Assembly (NCBI GenBank): GCA_910578975.1
Contig: CAJTRZ010000013.1
Span: 1-54,390 of the forward strand
Direction: 5' to 3'
Source of the DNA: an uncultured Eubacterium sp.
GTDB lineage: Bacteria; Bacillota; Clostridia; Lachnospirales; Lachnospiraceae
DNA length: 54,390 nucleotides
In this document: piece after piece, positions 32,813 through 41,159 of the stretch
Numbering within the stretch: the first letter of the stretch is position 1
How the letters are laid out: every line of letters begins with the position of its first letter
Position numbers and translations under genes: made by a program
The notes under the pieces: generated by a model
Databases searched by the model: none
What the model saw: the letters and a program-made list of their open reading frames with translations, nothing else
What the model was told of the DNA's origin: nothing

Positions 32813-32829
32813 AATAATACCTTCCACTC

Positions 32830-32880
32830 ATTAATCGTGGGAAAACCCGTCCGTTTTCCACGGGCGGGATTTTCACCGGT
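32830..32880 (-). other. hairpin between dnaK and dnaJ
   Basis: The intergenic region contains CGTGG-g-AAAAC and GTTTTCCACG, with CCCGTCC and GGGCGGG overlapping them, giving a stable RNA hairpin between the two cistrons. It may adjust relative amounts of DnaK and DnaJ by processing or partial termination. Confidence 0.5.
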
Positions 32881-32903
32881 TTAGCGTAACTATTTTTTCG
32901 ACT

Positions 32904-34757
32904 TTATACTTCTGTAAAGTCTCCATCTACAACATCATCTTCTGGAGCTGCCCCTGCACCCATATCAGGACCTGCCCCCTGAGCACCAGCTGCCTGAGCC
33001 TGCTCATACATCTTTGAGAATAACTGCTGTGCAGAATTCATTAATTTTTCTTTTCCAGCCTTTAATTCTTCAACCTGTGCCTCTGTAGGTTCATTCTCTC
33101 CAATTGCTGAAACTGTGGCCTTTAATGCATCAATGTCAGCCTGAACTGCCTGTTTGTCAGCATCCGCAAGTTTGTCTCCTGCTTCATTCATTGCCTGCTC
33201 TGTCTGTGTGATAATCGCATCAGCTTCATTCTTAGCATCGATTGCTTCTTTACGTTTCTTATCTGCTGCTTCAAACTCTGCTGCTTCTTTGACAGCCTTA
33301 TCGATATCTTCATCAGACATATTTGAACCAGCTGTAATTGTAATATGCTGTTCCTTACCTGTTCCCAAATCTTTAGCAGATACATTTACGATACCATTTG
33401 CATCAATATCGAATGTAACTTCAATCTGTGGAACACCTCTTCTTGCTGGTGGAATTCCATCTAATCTGAACTGTCCAAGTGACTTATTGTCTCTTGCGAA
33501 CTGTCTTTCACCCTGTACTACGTTAATATCAACCGCTGTCTGATTATCTGCTGCTGTTGAGAATATCTGGCTCTTCTTTGTAGGGATTGTTGTATTTCTC
33601 TCAATCAGTCTTGTAGCTACACCACCCATAGTCTCAATTGATAATGAAAGTGGAGTTACATCAAGAAGAAGAATATCTCCTGCTCCTGCATCACCTGCTA
33701 ATTTACCACCCTGAATAGAAGCACCAAGTGCTACACACTCATCCGGATTCATTTTTCTTGAAGGCTCATGACCTGTCAACTGTTTTACCTTATCCTGTAC
33801 CGCTGGAATTCTTGTAGAACCACCTACCAATAATACTTTACCAAGTTCTGATGCTGAAACACCTGCATCCTTTAATGCATTCTGTACTGGAATGGCTGTT
33901 CTTTCAACAAGGTCTCTTGTTAATTCATCAAATTTTGCCTTTGTTAATGTCATATTTAAATGCTGTGGTCCCTGCTCATTTGCTGTAATGAATGGGATGT
34001 TAATTTCAACCTGAGTTGCTGATGAAAGTTTCTTCTTCGCATCTTCTGCCTCAGCTTTAATTCTTTCCATAGCCATGTTGTCATTAGAAAGGTCAATTCC
34101 TGTTTTTGACTTAAAGTCTGCTACCATATAGTCCATAACCTTCTTGTCAAAATCGTCACCACCAAGTTTATTATCACCGTTCGTTGCAAGAACTTCGATA
34201 ACACCATCACCGATTTCGATAACAGATACATCAAATGTACCACCACCTAAATCGTATACCATAATCTTCTGCTCGCCTTCGTTGTCCAGACCATATGCCA
34301 AAGCTGCTGCTGTAGGCTCGTTGATGATTCTCTTAACGTCAAGACCTGCTATCTTACCTGCATCTTTTGTAGCCTGTCTCTGTGCATCGTTAAAGTAAGC
34401 CGGTACAGTAATGACTGCCTCTGTTACTGTCTCTCCAAGATAAGCCTCAGCATCTGCTTTTAATTTCTGAAGAATCATTGCTGAAATAGCCTGTGGTGTG
34501 TAATCCTTATCAGCAATTTTTGCCTTATAATCTGTTCCCATATGTCTCTTGATTGATGAAATTGTTCCATCTGCATTTGTTACAGCCTGACGTTTTGCCT
34601 GCTCACCAACTAATCTTTCTCCATCTTTCTTAAATGCCACAACAGATGGTGTAGTTCTTCCACCGTCTGCATTTGTAATAACTGTAGGTTCTCCACCTTC
34701 CATAACAGCTACACATGAGTTTGTTGTTCCTAAATCAATACCAATAATTTTTCCCAT
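32904..34757 (-). CDS. dnaK: chaperone DnaK (Hsp70)
   Basis: A 617-residue Hsp70. The ATPase domain (1 to about 360) has GIDLGTTNSCVAV, the phosphate-2 motif VYDLGGGTFDVSVIEI and VLLVGGSTRIPAVQ. The substrate domain starts with DVTPLSLSIETMGG, and the lid ends in a Gly/Ala-rich tail with the EEVD-like DDVVDGDFTEV. A short form of the nucleotide-binding domain, typical of Gram-positives, is seen. The third gene of the hrcA operon. Confidence 0.99.
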   Translation of the reverse strand: MGKIIGIDLGTTNSCVAVMEGGEPTVITNADGGRTTPSVVAFKKDGERLVGEQAKRQAVTNADGTISSIKRHMGTDYKAKIADKDYTPQAISAMILQKLKADAEAYLGETVTEAVITVPAYFNDAQRQATKDAGKIAGLDVKRIINEPTAAALAYGLDNEGEQKIMVYDLGGGTFDVSVIEIGDGVIEVLATNGDNKLGGDDFDKKVMDYMVADFKSKTGIDLSNDNMAMERIKAEAEDAKKKLSSATQVEINIPFITANEQGPQHLNMTLTKAKFDELTRDLVERTAIPVQNALKDAGVSASELGKVLLVGGSTRIPAVQDKVKQLTGHEPSRKMNPDECVALGASIQGGKLAGDAGAGDILLLDVTPLSLSIETMGGVATRLIERNTTIPTKKSQIFSTAADNQTAVDINVVQGERQFARDNKSLGQFRLDGIPPARRGVPQIEVTFDIDANGIVNVSAKDLGTGKEQHITITAGSNMSDEDIDKAVKEAAEFEAADKKRKEAIDAKNEADAIITQTEQAMNEAGDKLADADKQAVQADIDALKATVSAIGENEPTEAQVEELKAGKEKLMNSAQQLFSKMYEQAQAAGAQGAGPDMGAGAAPEDDVVDGDFTEV

Positions 34758-34858
34758 TTTGTTTTCCTCCTAATACTTTTACAAAATTTAACCAAGGGCC
34801 GCGCCCTATTCTCTACTATGAATCATTGTAAGTTTTCTTACAATTCTGTCTTACAAAC

Positions 34859-35506
34859 TTAATTGGCTACTTTTACCATACTGTGTCTTACCACAGTGTC
34901 TTTATACTTGTAACCTTTCTGCAATTCTTCAGATACAATGTTTTCACCCAACTCATCATTGTCTTCATGCATTACAGCATTGTGAAGCTCAGGATCAAAT
35001 TCCTGTCCTTTTGCCTCGATTGCCTCTACTCCCATATCTTCCAGAGTCTGCAATAATTGTTTATAAATAAGATTCATTCCCTGACCAACAGGAGAATCTA
35101 AATCCTCTTCACTTAAGGCAGCTACACCTCTCTCGATATTATCTACTACCGGCAGAATCTTTTCTACAATAGATCTTGCACCTACTTCAAACATCGCTGA
35201 CTTTTCTTTATCACTTCGGCTTCTGAAATTCTGAAACTCTGCAAACAGTCTCTGATATTTGTCATTCAGTTCCTCTATCTGCTCATCTCTTTTGTCTTTC
35301 TTCTTGAAGCCCTTCTTTTTCTTTTTATCGGACTTATCTGTGGCATCTGCCTCTTCTTTGGAATCAGTTTTTTCCTCAGACTCCTCAGTAGTTTGTTCTA
35401 CCTCTTCTGCCACATCTTCTGTCTCTTTTGCGGCATCTTCCACTTCTTCTACAGCATCTACTCCTCTTTCAAGCCCTTCTTTCAAATCCTGATTTTCAGT
35501 AGTCAT
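34859..35506 (-). CDS. grpE: nucleotide exchange factor GrpE
   Basis: A 215-residue protein. A long acidic, Glu-rich N-terminal region (about 1-75) and a basic KKKKKGFKKKDKRDE stretch lead into the coiled coil and GrpE core (YQRLFAEFQNFRSRSDKEK, ILPVVDNIERGVAAL, GMNLIYKQLLQTLEDMGVEAI, EFDPELHNAVMHE, QKGYKYKDTVVRHSMVKV). It releases ADP from DnaK. It lies between hrcA and dnaK. Confidence 0.97.
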   Translation of the reverse strand: MTTENQDLKEGLERGVDAVEEVEDAAKETEDVAEEVEQTTEESEEKTDSKEEADATDKSDKKKKKGFKKKDKRDEQIEELNDKYQRLFAEFQNFRSRSDKEKSAMFEVGARSIVEKILPVVDNIERGVAALSEEDLDSPVGQGMNLIYKQLLQTLEDMGVEAIEAKGQEFDPELHNAVMHEDNDELGENIVSEELQKGYKYKDTVVRHSMVKVAN

Positions 35507-35571
35507 TGGACTCTCCTTTCTCTAACTCCCGGCTCTTCGTTTATAATGCGTTTGTGCCGGCATCCCATTTT

Positions 35572-36624
35572 CTATTTGTTATCACCTTCGTTGTCTAAAC
35601 TGTTACTTAACTGTTCTTTCACAACTCTCAGTGTTTCTACAACCTTTTCATAATCCATTCTCTTTGGACCAATAATACCGATTGTTCCCTTAAATCCATC
35701 TTCTAATTCATACGTTGCAGTTACAACACTGCAATCCTTCATAGATTGGACAGGACTCTCACTTCCTATATATACCTGAATACCCGTTTCCTCGTCACTC
35801 TCATTAATCAACTCTGTAAGCTGTGACTTTTCTTCCAGAGTAGTCAGAAGCTGACTGGCTCTTTCCTTATCACTAAGTTCCGGATATTTAAAGATATTTG
35901 TTGCACCTGATGTATAAATCTTCATCTGCGCCTCTGTGGAAATGGCCTCTGTAATTGCTTTTAATACTTCATTCACCAATCCTTCAAACTCTCCTGCCTG
36001 AGAAGTAAGTGCTGTAATAACACCCAAATTTATCTCCTCCATGGACAATCCCGCAAGGGCTGTATTTAATGCAACATTCAATCGGACAATCATTTCCTGG
36101 CTAACTTCCCGGCTAACCTTGACAATCTTATTCACTACATGATTTTTATCTGAAACAACTGTACATAACAATTGTTTTTCATCCAATATAGATAATTGAA
36201 TAAATTTTATTTTATTTCCTTGAGACTTTGGCGAGGATACCATTGTTGCATAATTCGTGTTCGTCGCCAGCACCTTTGCCATATTCTGAAGCAGTGTTTC
36301 TACCTTATCGACCTTTTCTATAAGAAGGTCTTCTTTTTCAGTGACCTTTCGCTCGCGCTCATCCAGCTGGGATAGTTTGTCTTTTAACATATTGTCAACA
36401 TATAATCTGTATCCTTTATCTGTTGGAATACGACCTGCTGATGTATGTGGCTGAATAATATATCCCATCTCTTCTAAGTCAGACATCTCGTTTCTTATCG
36501 TTGCTGAACTCAGGTTCAAATCAGTATACTTAGAAATTGTTCTGGAACCTACCGGCTCCCCAGTCTCCAGATAATTTCGAATAACTGCATCAAGAATTTT
36601 TTCTTTTCTCTCACTTAATTCCAT
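35572..36624 (-). CDS. hrcA: heat-inducible transcription repressor HrcA
   Basis: A 350-residue repressor of class I heat-shock genes. The start at 36624 is set by AAAGGAG seven bases upstream. N-terminal winged helix (LSERKEKILDAVIRNYLETGEPVGSRTISKY, SSATIRNEMSDLEEMGYI, HTSAGRIPTDKGYRLYVD), GAF-like and dimerisation domains follow. It binds the CIRCE element that lies directly upstream, so it controls its own operon. GroEL normally keeps HrcA active; groES/EL are not in this window. Confidence 0.97.
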   Translation of the reverse strand: MELSERKEKILDAVIRNYLETGEPVGSRTISKYTDLNLSSATIRNEMSDLEEMGYIIQPHTSAGRIPTDKGYRLYVDNMLKDKLSQLDERERKVTEKEDLLIEKVDKVETLLQNMAKVLATNTNYATMVSSPKSQGNKIKFIQLSILDEKQLLCTVVSDKNHVVNKIVKVSREVSQEMIVRLNVALNTALAGLSMEEINLGVITALTSQAGEFEGLVNEVLKAITEAISTEAQMKIYTSGATNIFKYPELSDKERASQLLTTLEEKSQLTELINESDEETGIQVYIGSESPVQSMKDCSVVTATYELEDGFKGTIGIIGPKRMDYEKVVETLRVVKEQLSNSLDNEGDNK

Positions 36625-36653
36625 AGACATCTCCTTTCTATGGCTTTGTGTTG

Positions 36654-36680
36654 TTAGCACTCATTTCTTTCGAGTGCTAA
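36654..36680. promoter_or_regulatory. CIRCE operator for HrcA
   Basis: A perfect CIRCE element: TTAGCACTC (36654-36662), nine bases, GAGTGCTAA (36672-36680). It lies between the promoter and the hrcA ribosome binding site. Confidence 0.97.
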
Positions 36681-36697
36681 TATTTATTCTATGCACT

Positions 36698-36726
36698 AAT
36701 CTATCACTATGTTTTTTCTTTGTCAA
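36698..36726 (-). promoter_or_regulatory. promoter of the hrcA heat-shock operon
   Basis: On the minus strand a perfect TTGACA (36721-36726) and TAGATT (36698-36703) are 17 bases apart, just upstream of CIRCE. This fits a sigma-A promoter repressed by HrcA. Confidence 0.75.
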
Positions 36727-36779
36727 CTGTTTATTTTAAAAAGATTTGTAAAAAAAATATGAACGAATAAATTCCGGTT

Positions 36780-36950
36780 TATCGCACGCAAAAGAAAAGC
36801 AAGCGACTGCGTAAGCAGGCATTTGCTTTTCTTGGTGCGATACCGACAAAATCATAAGTGCGTAGCACGACAGACGTGTTAACGTCTGGATTTTGGAGGT
36901 GTCGAGGTGGTCTGAGTATAAAAGAATACACAGGGGAACATTGAATTTTA
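36780..36950. repeat. hairpin plus shared repeat at the ALDH gene end
   Basis: TATCGCAC near 36780 pairs with GTGCGATA near 36843, enclosing an 11-bp stem AAGAAAAGCAA / TTGCTTTTCTT. A second hairpin, CAGACG-tgttaa-CGTCTG, follows near 36871-36888. The last 25 bases (36926-36950) occur again exactly at 54233-54257, with about 25 bases before them similar too. The final bases supply the stop codon of the aldehyde dehydrogenase gene on the other strand. No gene is seen in the rest of 36625-36947. Confidence 0.7.
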
Positions 36951-38321
36951 TCTAAGAAACAACCTTACAATTCTATCGTACAGTTTACTATACGGCTGAT
37001 ATCTCATTGGCATATCAATCCAGTTATATTTTTTCAAAATGCTCTTTTCATGAGTAAACGTATGAAAACTCTTAATTCCATGATATGCTCCCATACCACT
37101 GTTTCCTACGCCGCCAAATCCCATCTGTGATGTCGCTAAATGTAACACAGTGTCATTTATACATCCTCCACCAAATGCAACTTTTTCTGTAAACATTTTT
37201 TGTATCTTTTTATTGTTTGAAAAGATATACAATGCTAATGGGTGTGGACGTTTTTCTATAAATTCTACAGCCTCTTCTAAATTATTATAAGTAAGAACAG
37301 GTAAGACAGGACCAAATATTTCTTCCTGCATAGCTGCGTCATCCTCTGTAACGTTATCTAATATCGTAGGTTCGATACGTAGCTCATTTTCTCTTCCACT
37401 TCCACCTAGCACTACCTTTTCCCTATCAATCAATCCCATTACCCTTGTGTAATGTTTTTCATTTATTATCTTACCATAGTTTTTGTTGTCTAATGGGTGT
37501 TCTCCATACATTTTCTTTACAGTATCAATAAATATTTTTAGAAATTCGTCCTTGATATTTTTATCTATCAACAAATAATCTGGTGCCACACATGTCTGCC
37601 CAAGATTCAAATATTTTCCAAAAGCCAGTCTTTTTGCCGCCAATTTCAAATTAGCTGTTTTATCGATAATACAAGGACTCTTTCCACCTAGTTCCAATGA
37701 GACTGGCGTAAGATTCTTTGCAGCTTTTTCCATAACCAGTTTGCCTACTGTCACACCACCTGTAAAAAATATGTAATCAAACTTTTGCTCAAGGAGTTCT
37801 GTATTTTCTGCTCTCCCTCCCTCGATTACTGTTACATATTCTTCATTGAACACTCTATCAAGTATTTTCTTTATTATAGAAGATGTGGCTGGCGAATATG
37901 CGGATGGTTTTGCCACCACACAGTTTCCAGCCGCAACTGCTCCAATCAAAGGTTCCATTGTCAGCATAAACGGATAGTTCCAAGGTGCCATAACTAAAAC
38001 CACACCATATGGTTCAAATACAGAATAACTTTTCCCATGAAAATTTGCCAAATCAGTTCTGTGTCTCTTTGGCTTATTCCAACGTTTTATATGTTTTATC
38101 TGATATGATAATTCTGCTAATGTCAAACCAACTTCGCACATATAAGATTCACTAGCAGACTTACCCAGGTCCAAATTTAATGCCTGACAGATTTCTTCTT
38201 CACACTCTAATATTACCTGCTTTAATTTTTTTAAATATTTGATTCTGTAATCCACATCAAAGGTCTCTTTCGTTTCAAAAAAGTCTCTTTGCTTTTTAAC
38301 CACATCCTCAATTCTACTCAT
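36948..38321 (-). CDS. NAD(P)-dependent aldehyde dehydrogenase (class 3-like)
   Basis: An aldehyde dehydrogenase of 457 residues when started at 38321, where AGAGGAAAT precedes the ATG; upstream ATGs lack a site. It has VLVMAPWNYPFMLTMEPL (cofactor and N169-type motif), FFTGGVTVGKLVMEKAAK, the catalytic Glu in LELGGKSPCI and the catalytic Cys in LNLGQTCVAPDYLLI. The C-terminal HTFTHEKSILKK is as in class 3/coniferyl aldehyde enzymes, and a short hydrophobic end may associate with membranes. It oxidises aldehydes to acids. With the alcohol dehydrogenase upstream it could interconvert alcohols and acids; the natural substrate is not evident. Confidence 0.9.
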   Translation of the reverse strand: MSRIEDVVKKQRDFFETKETFDVDYRIKYLKKLKQVILECEEEICQALNLDLGKSASESYMCEVGLTLAELSYQIKHIKRWNKPKRHRTDLANFHGKSYSVFEPYGVVLVMAPWNYPFMLTMEPLIGAVAAGNCVVAKPSAYSPATSSIIKKILDRVFNEEYVTVIEGGRAENTELLEQKFDYIFFTGGVTVGKLVMEKAAKNLTPVSLELGGKSPCIIDKTANLKLAAKRLAFGKYLNLGQTCVAPDYLLIDKNIKDEFLKIFIDTVKKMYGEHPLDNKNYGKIINEKHYTRVMGLIDREKVVLGGSGRENELRIEPTILDNVTEDDAAMQEEIFGPVLPVLTYNNLEEAVEFIEKRPHPLALYIFSNNKKIQKMFTEKVAFGGGCINDTVLHLATSQMGFGGVGNSGMGAYHGIKSFHTFTHEKSILKKYNWIDMPMRYQPYSKLYDRIVRLFLR

Positions 38322-38421
38322 CATATTTCCTCTTTTCACTATCATCTTTGACACAACTCTTCGTTCAATAGAAAACTTCGCTTACGCCTTTGCTTAGGTG
38401 TTTCTCGCTAACAGTTTCCAT

Positions 38422-39621
38422 CTATGATTTCACTTTTCTATATATTTCTTCGAGTTCCTTTGCATTCATTAACTTTGGTACAGGATACAATGGGTTGCTT
38501 TCCTTGTCTGCATGTTTTGCCATTTTCGGAATATCCTTCTCTTCAATCCCTTGTATATAATCAGGAATATTCATTGACTGATTCATATCCTTTATCCATT
38601 GTATAAAATCCTTTGCTGTCTCCTCGTCACTCTGCTTATCATCTATAATATTTGCCTTTACTGCAAGTTTTGCGAGTTTCCTATAACTGGTCTCTCCATA
38701 CATCTCCAATACATATGGAAGAATAACTGCATTTGCCAGCCCATGAGGTACTCCATACTGTCCACCTAAAGAATGTGCCACACCGTGTACATACCCCACA
38801 TAAGACTGTGTAAATGCCACCCCTGCACAATATGATGCCTTCAGCATATTCATTCTTGCCTGCACATCATTTCCATCATCATATGCTCTCTTCAGATTTT
38901 TTCCAATTAGTTTAACTGCTCTTACAGCCTTTTTCCTTGTATATCTCGTAGTACTTCTGCCAATATATGCCTCTACCGCATGAGTCAATGCATCCATACC
39001 AGTTGTGGCTGTTAAATGTTTTGGCAAACTAGTGGTAAATTTATAGTCCAACACTGCATACTTTGGAATTAACACAAAATCATTAATCGGATACTTATGA
39101 TGCGTCTCTTCGTCTGTAATTACTGCTGCCAATGTTGTCTCACTGCCTGTTCCTGCTGTCGTCGGAATCGCTAAGAGTAACGGAATTTTTTTATGTATTT
39201 TCAAAATTCCTTTCATTTTACTTACCGGCTGGTTTGGTTTTGCCACTCTGGCTCCTGCTGCCTTTGCACAATCCATAGATGAACCGCCACCCAATGCAAT
39301 TATTGCCTGACAGCCACCCTCTATGTACTTGTCTTTTGCTTCTTCCACATTTGAAACAGTAGGGTTTGCTACCGTATTATCATAATACTCATAAGAAATA
39401 TCAGCTTTCCCCAAAATATCCGTAAGCTGCTTTCCAAGACCTACTTCTGTTATTCCCCTATCTGTCACAATTAAAACCTTATTATAGTTAAATTTTTCCA
39501 ATACTCTAGGTATTTTATCCATTCCCTCTAATATCTTAGGCTCTGTATATGGCAGTAATGGTAATGCTGCTCTGAAACAAATCTGAAAAACTCTGCAATA
39601 TGCTCTTCTCAAACAATTCAT
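38422..39621 (-). CDS. iron-containing alcohol dehydrogenase
   Basis: A 399-residue group III alcohol dehydrogenase. The NAD-binding GGGSSMDCAKAAG lies in the N-terminal domain, followed by IPTTAGTGSETT, and metal ligands appear in MDALTHAVEAYI and VAHSLGGQYGVPHGLANAVILP. Reduces aldehydes or oxidises alcohols, probably in fermentation. AGAAGGGGAAA precedes the ATG. It follows degV by about 55 bases and precedes the aldehyde dehydrogenase by about 100 bases, so MarR, DegV, ADH and ALDH may form one minus-strand unit. Confidence 0.93.
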   Translation of the reverse strand: MNCLRRAYCRVFQICFRAALPLLPYTEPKILEGMDKIPRVLEKFNYNKVLIVTDRGITEVGLGKQLTDILGKADISYEYYDNTVANPTVSNVEEAKDKYIEGGCQAIIALGGGSSMDCAKAAGARVAKPNQPVSKMKGILKIHKKIPLLLAIPTTAGTGSETTLAAVITDEETHHKYPINDFVLIPKYAVLDYKFTTSLPKHLTATTGMDALTHAVEAYIGRSTTRYTRKKAVRAVKLIGKNLKRAYDDGNDVQARMNMLKASYCAGVAFTQSYVGYVHGVAHSLGGQYGVPHGLANAVILPYVLEMYGETSYRKLAKLAVKANIIDDKQSDEETAKDFIQWIKDMNQSMNIPDYIQGIEEKDIPKMAKHADKESNPLYPVPKLMNAKELEEIYRKVKS

Positions 39622-39676
39622 ATTTTCCCCTTCTCTTTAAACTCATAATTTATCTGGTTACCAAGAATGATTTTTA

Positions 39677-40516
39677 TTATTCTTTACGGACAAATATAAT
39701 TCCATAAGCTCCTGGTCCTATATGTGTACCAATCGTTGGTCCAATCTGAAATCTGTCTGTAAATTCTACTCCATGCTCGCTTAATTTATCCGTAAATGTT
39801 TCATTATTTTCTGTCCCCAGCGAATATAAGCTATATATAGGAAAACTTTCATCAATACTTTCATCTGTGATAAGTTTTGCGATATCATTTAACGCTTTTT
39901 TCCTTCCAATACTCTTTGCTTTTACTCCGATTTTTCCCTCTTCTGTTATTGTAATTAACGGCTTAATTTTTGCCAGACTGCCGATACCTGCTTCTATCTT
40001 TGACAATCTTCCACCACGATACAAATTCTCCAACGTATCCAACACAGCATAAATCTTTACTCTGGATTTCATTTCATCCAATATATTCGTAATTTCCTGC
40101 GCAGTTTTTCCTTCCTCTCTCAGTTTCATTCCATAATCCACTAAGACTTTAATGGCATATGTAGCTGTCAGTGAGTCTACAATATAAATATTTTCATAAT
40201 CTACCATTTCCTTTGCCAATGCTGCACTTTGTACTGTACCACTTAATCCTGAAGACAAAAGTACACAAATCAGTTCATCTCCCACTTCTTTTGCCTTTTC
40301 GAAAACCTTCATAAACTCCTGTGGTGATGGCTGTGACGTTTTGGGAAACTCTTCTGACTCCTGAGTCATTTTATAAAACTCATCCTTTGTCACACTTCCG
40401 TCATCATAAAATGTTTTCTCTCCAATTGTAATTGGAATGGAAACATGTTCTATTCCTTTTTCTTTTGCTTCTTTTACATCATAGTCTGACGAAGACTCTA
40501 TTAAAAACTTTATCAT
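39677..40516 (-). CDS. DegV family fatty-acid-binding protein
   Basis: A 279-residue DegV-fold protein with two domains: IESSSDYD at the N terminus, FPKTSQPSPQEF, LSSGLSGTVQSAALA (the loop that binds the fatty-acid carboxylate), VDSLTATYAI and GPTIGTHIGPGAYGIIFVRKE. Family members bind free fatty acids and, as FakB, present them to FakA kinase. No fakA is nearby. Eight bases separate it from the MarR gene, so the two are co-transcribed. Confidence 0.92.
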   Translation of the reverse strand: MIKFLIESSSDYDVKEAKEKGIEHVSIPITIGEKTFYDDGSVTKDEFYKMTQESEEFPKTSQPSPQEFMKVFEKAKEVGDELICVLLSSGLSGTVQSAALAKEMVDYENIYIVDSLTATYAIKVLVDYGMKLREEGKTAQEITNILDEMKSRVKIYAVLDTLENLYRGGRLSKIEAGIGSLAKIKPLITITEEGKIGVKAKSIGRKKALNDIAKLITDESIDESFPIYSLYSLGTENNETFTDKLSEHGVEFTDRFQIGPTIGTHIGPGAYGIIFVRKE

Positions 40517-40524
40517 ATTACCTC

Positions 40525-40980
40525 CTACTGATGGATTACTTCTAATGCTGCATCTGAAATCACATTAATCACATCTAAAATTTCCTTTGTTTTCTCAATA
40601 CCAATTCTTTTTTCAATCTTGTGTACAATTTCATCAACCACTTCCAATACTTCTTCATGACCTTTCTCATAATAAGAAATATTCTCTTCATTAAACATTA
40701 CATACACACTCCGCTTATCTTCCTCGGATCTCTTTCTGACAATCAGACCTTTTTCTTCTAGATTGTTCAGAGTTCGGTTCATTAGAGATTTCAGCAATCT
40801 TGTTTTTTCACACAAATCTGTTGCCGTCAAATACTCACCTGGATAGTTTTTTCTTTGATTATTAAGAATATTACATATTAAAGCTTCATTATATGGAAGT
40901 TGTGTTACAATCCTTTCATTACATATGGTATTGGATAGTCTTAACCATGCGCTTAATAATTCTTCATTAAATCTTTCCAT
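40525..40980 (-). CDS. MarR-family transcription regulator
   Basis: A winged-helix regulator of 151 residues from the ATG at 40980; AAAGGA lies seven bases upstream, and an upstream in-frame ATG at 41058 lies in likely promoter DNA. The DNA-binding part reads LTATDLCEKTRLLKSLMNRTLNNLEEKGLIVRKRSEEDKRSVYVMF, with the DKR-type wing of MarR proteins. It lies back-to-back with the MATE pump, whose promoter holds a GTAGAATA-tgt-TATTCTAC repeat. Repression of the pump with release by a small ligand is likely but inferred. Confidence 0.9.
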   Translation of the reverse strand: MERFNEELLSAWLRLSNTICNERIVTQLPYNEALICNILNNQRKNYPGEYLTATDLCEKTRLLKSLMNRTLNNLEEKGLIVRKRSEEDKRSVYVMFNEENISYYEKGHEEVLEVVDEIVHKIEKRIGIEKTKEILDVINVISDAALEVIHQ

Positions 40981-41084
40981 CATTCCTTCCTTTACAATTA
41001 GTTTACTTTGTGAACCTTTTACTTTGTGTACTTTACTATACATTTTTGGATTAGTCAATATAATAAATTTCGTTTTAAAAAGTG

Positions 41085-41116
41085 TTTACTTCTATCTGTA
41101 GAATATGTTATTCTAC
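41085..41116 (+). promoter_or_regulatory. MATE gene promoter with probable MarR operator
   Basis: TTTACT (41085-41090) and TATTCT (41109-41114) are 18 bases apart. A perfect inverted repeat GTAGAATA-tgt-TATTCTAC (41098-41116) covers the -10 region. Its size and symmetry suit a MarR dimer. Confidence 0.6.
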
Positions 41117-41159
41117 TATCTATGACTATTTAAAGATACTAAGAGAAGGAGGTTTTATA

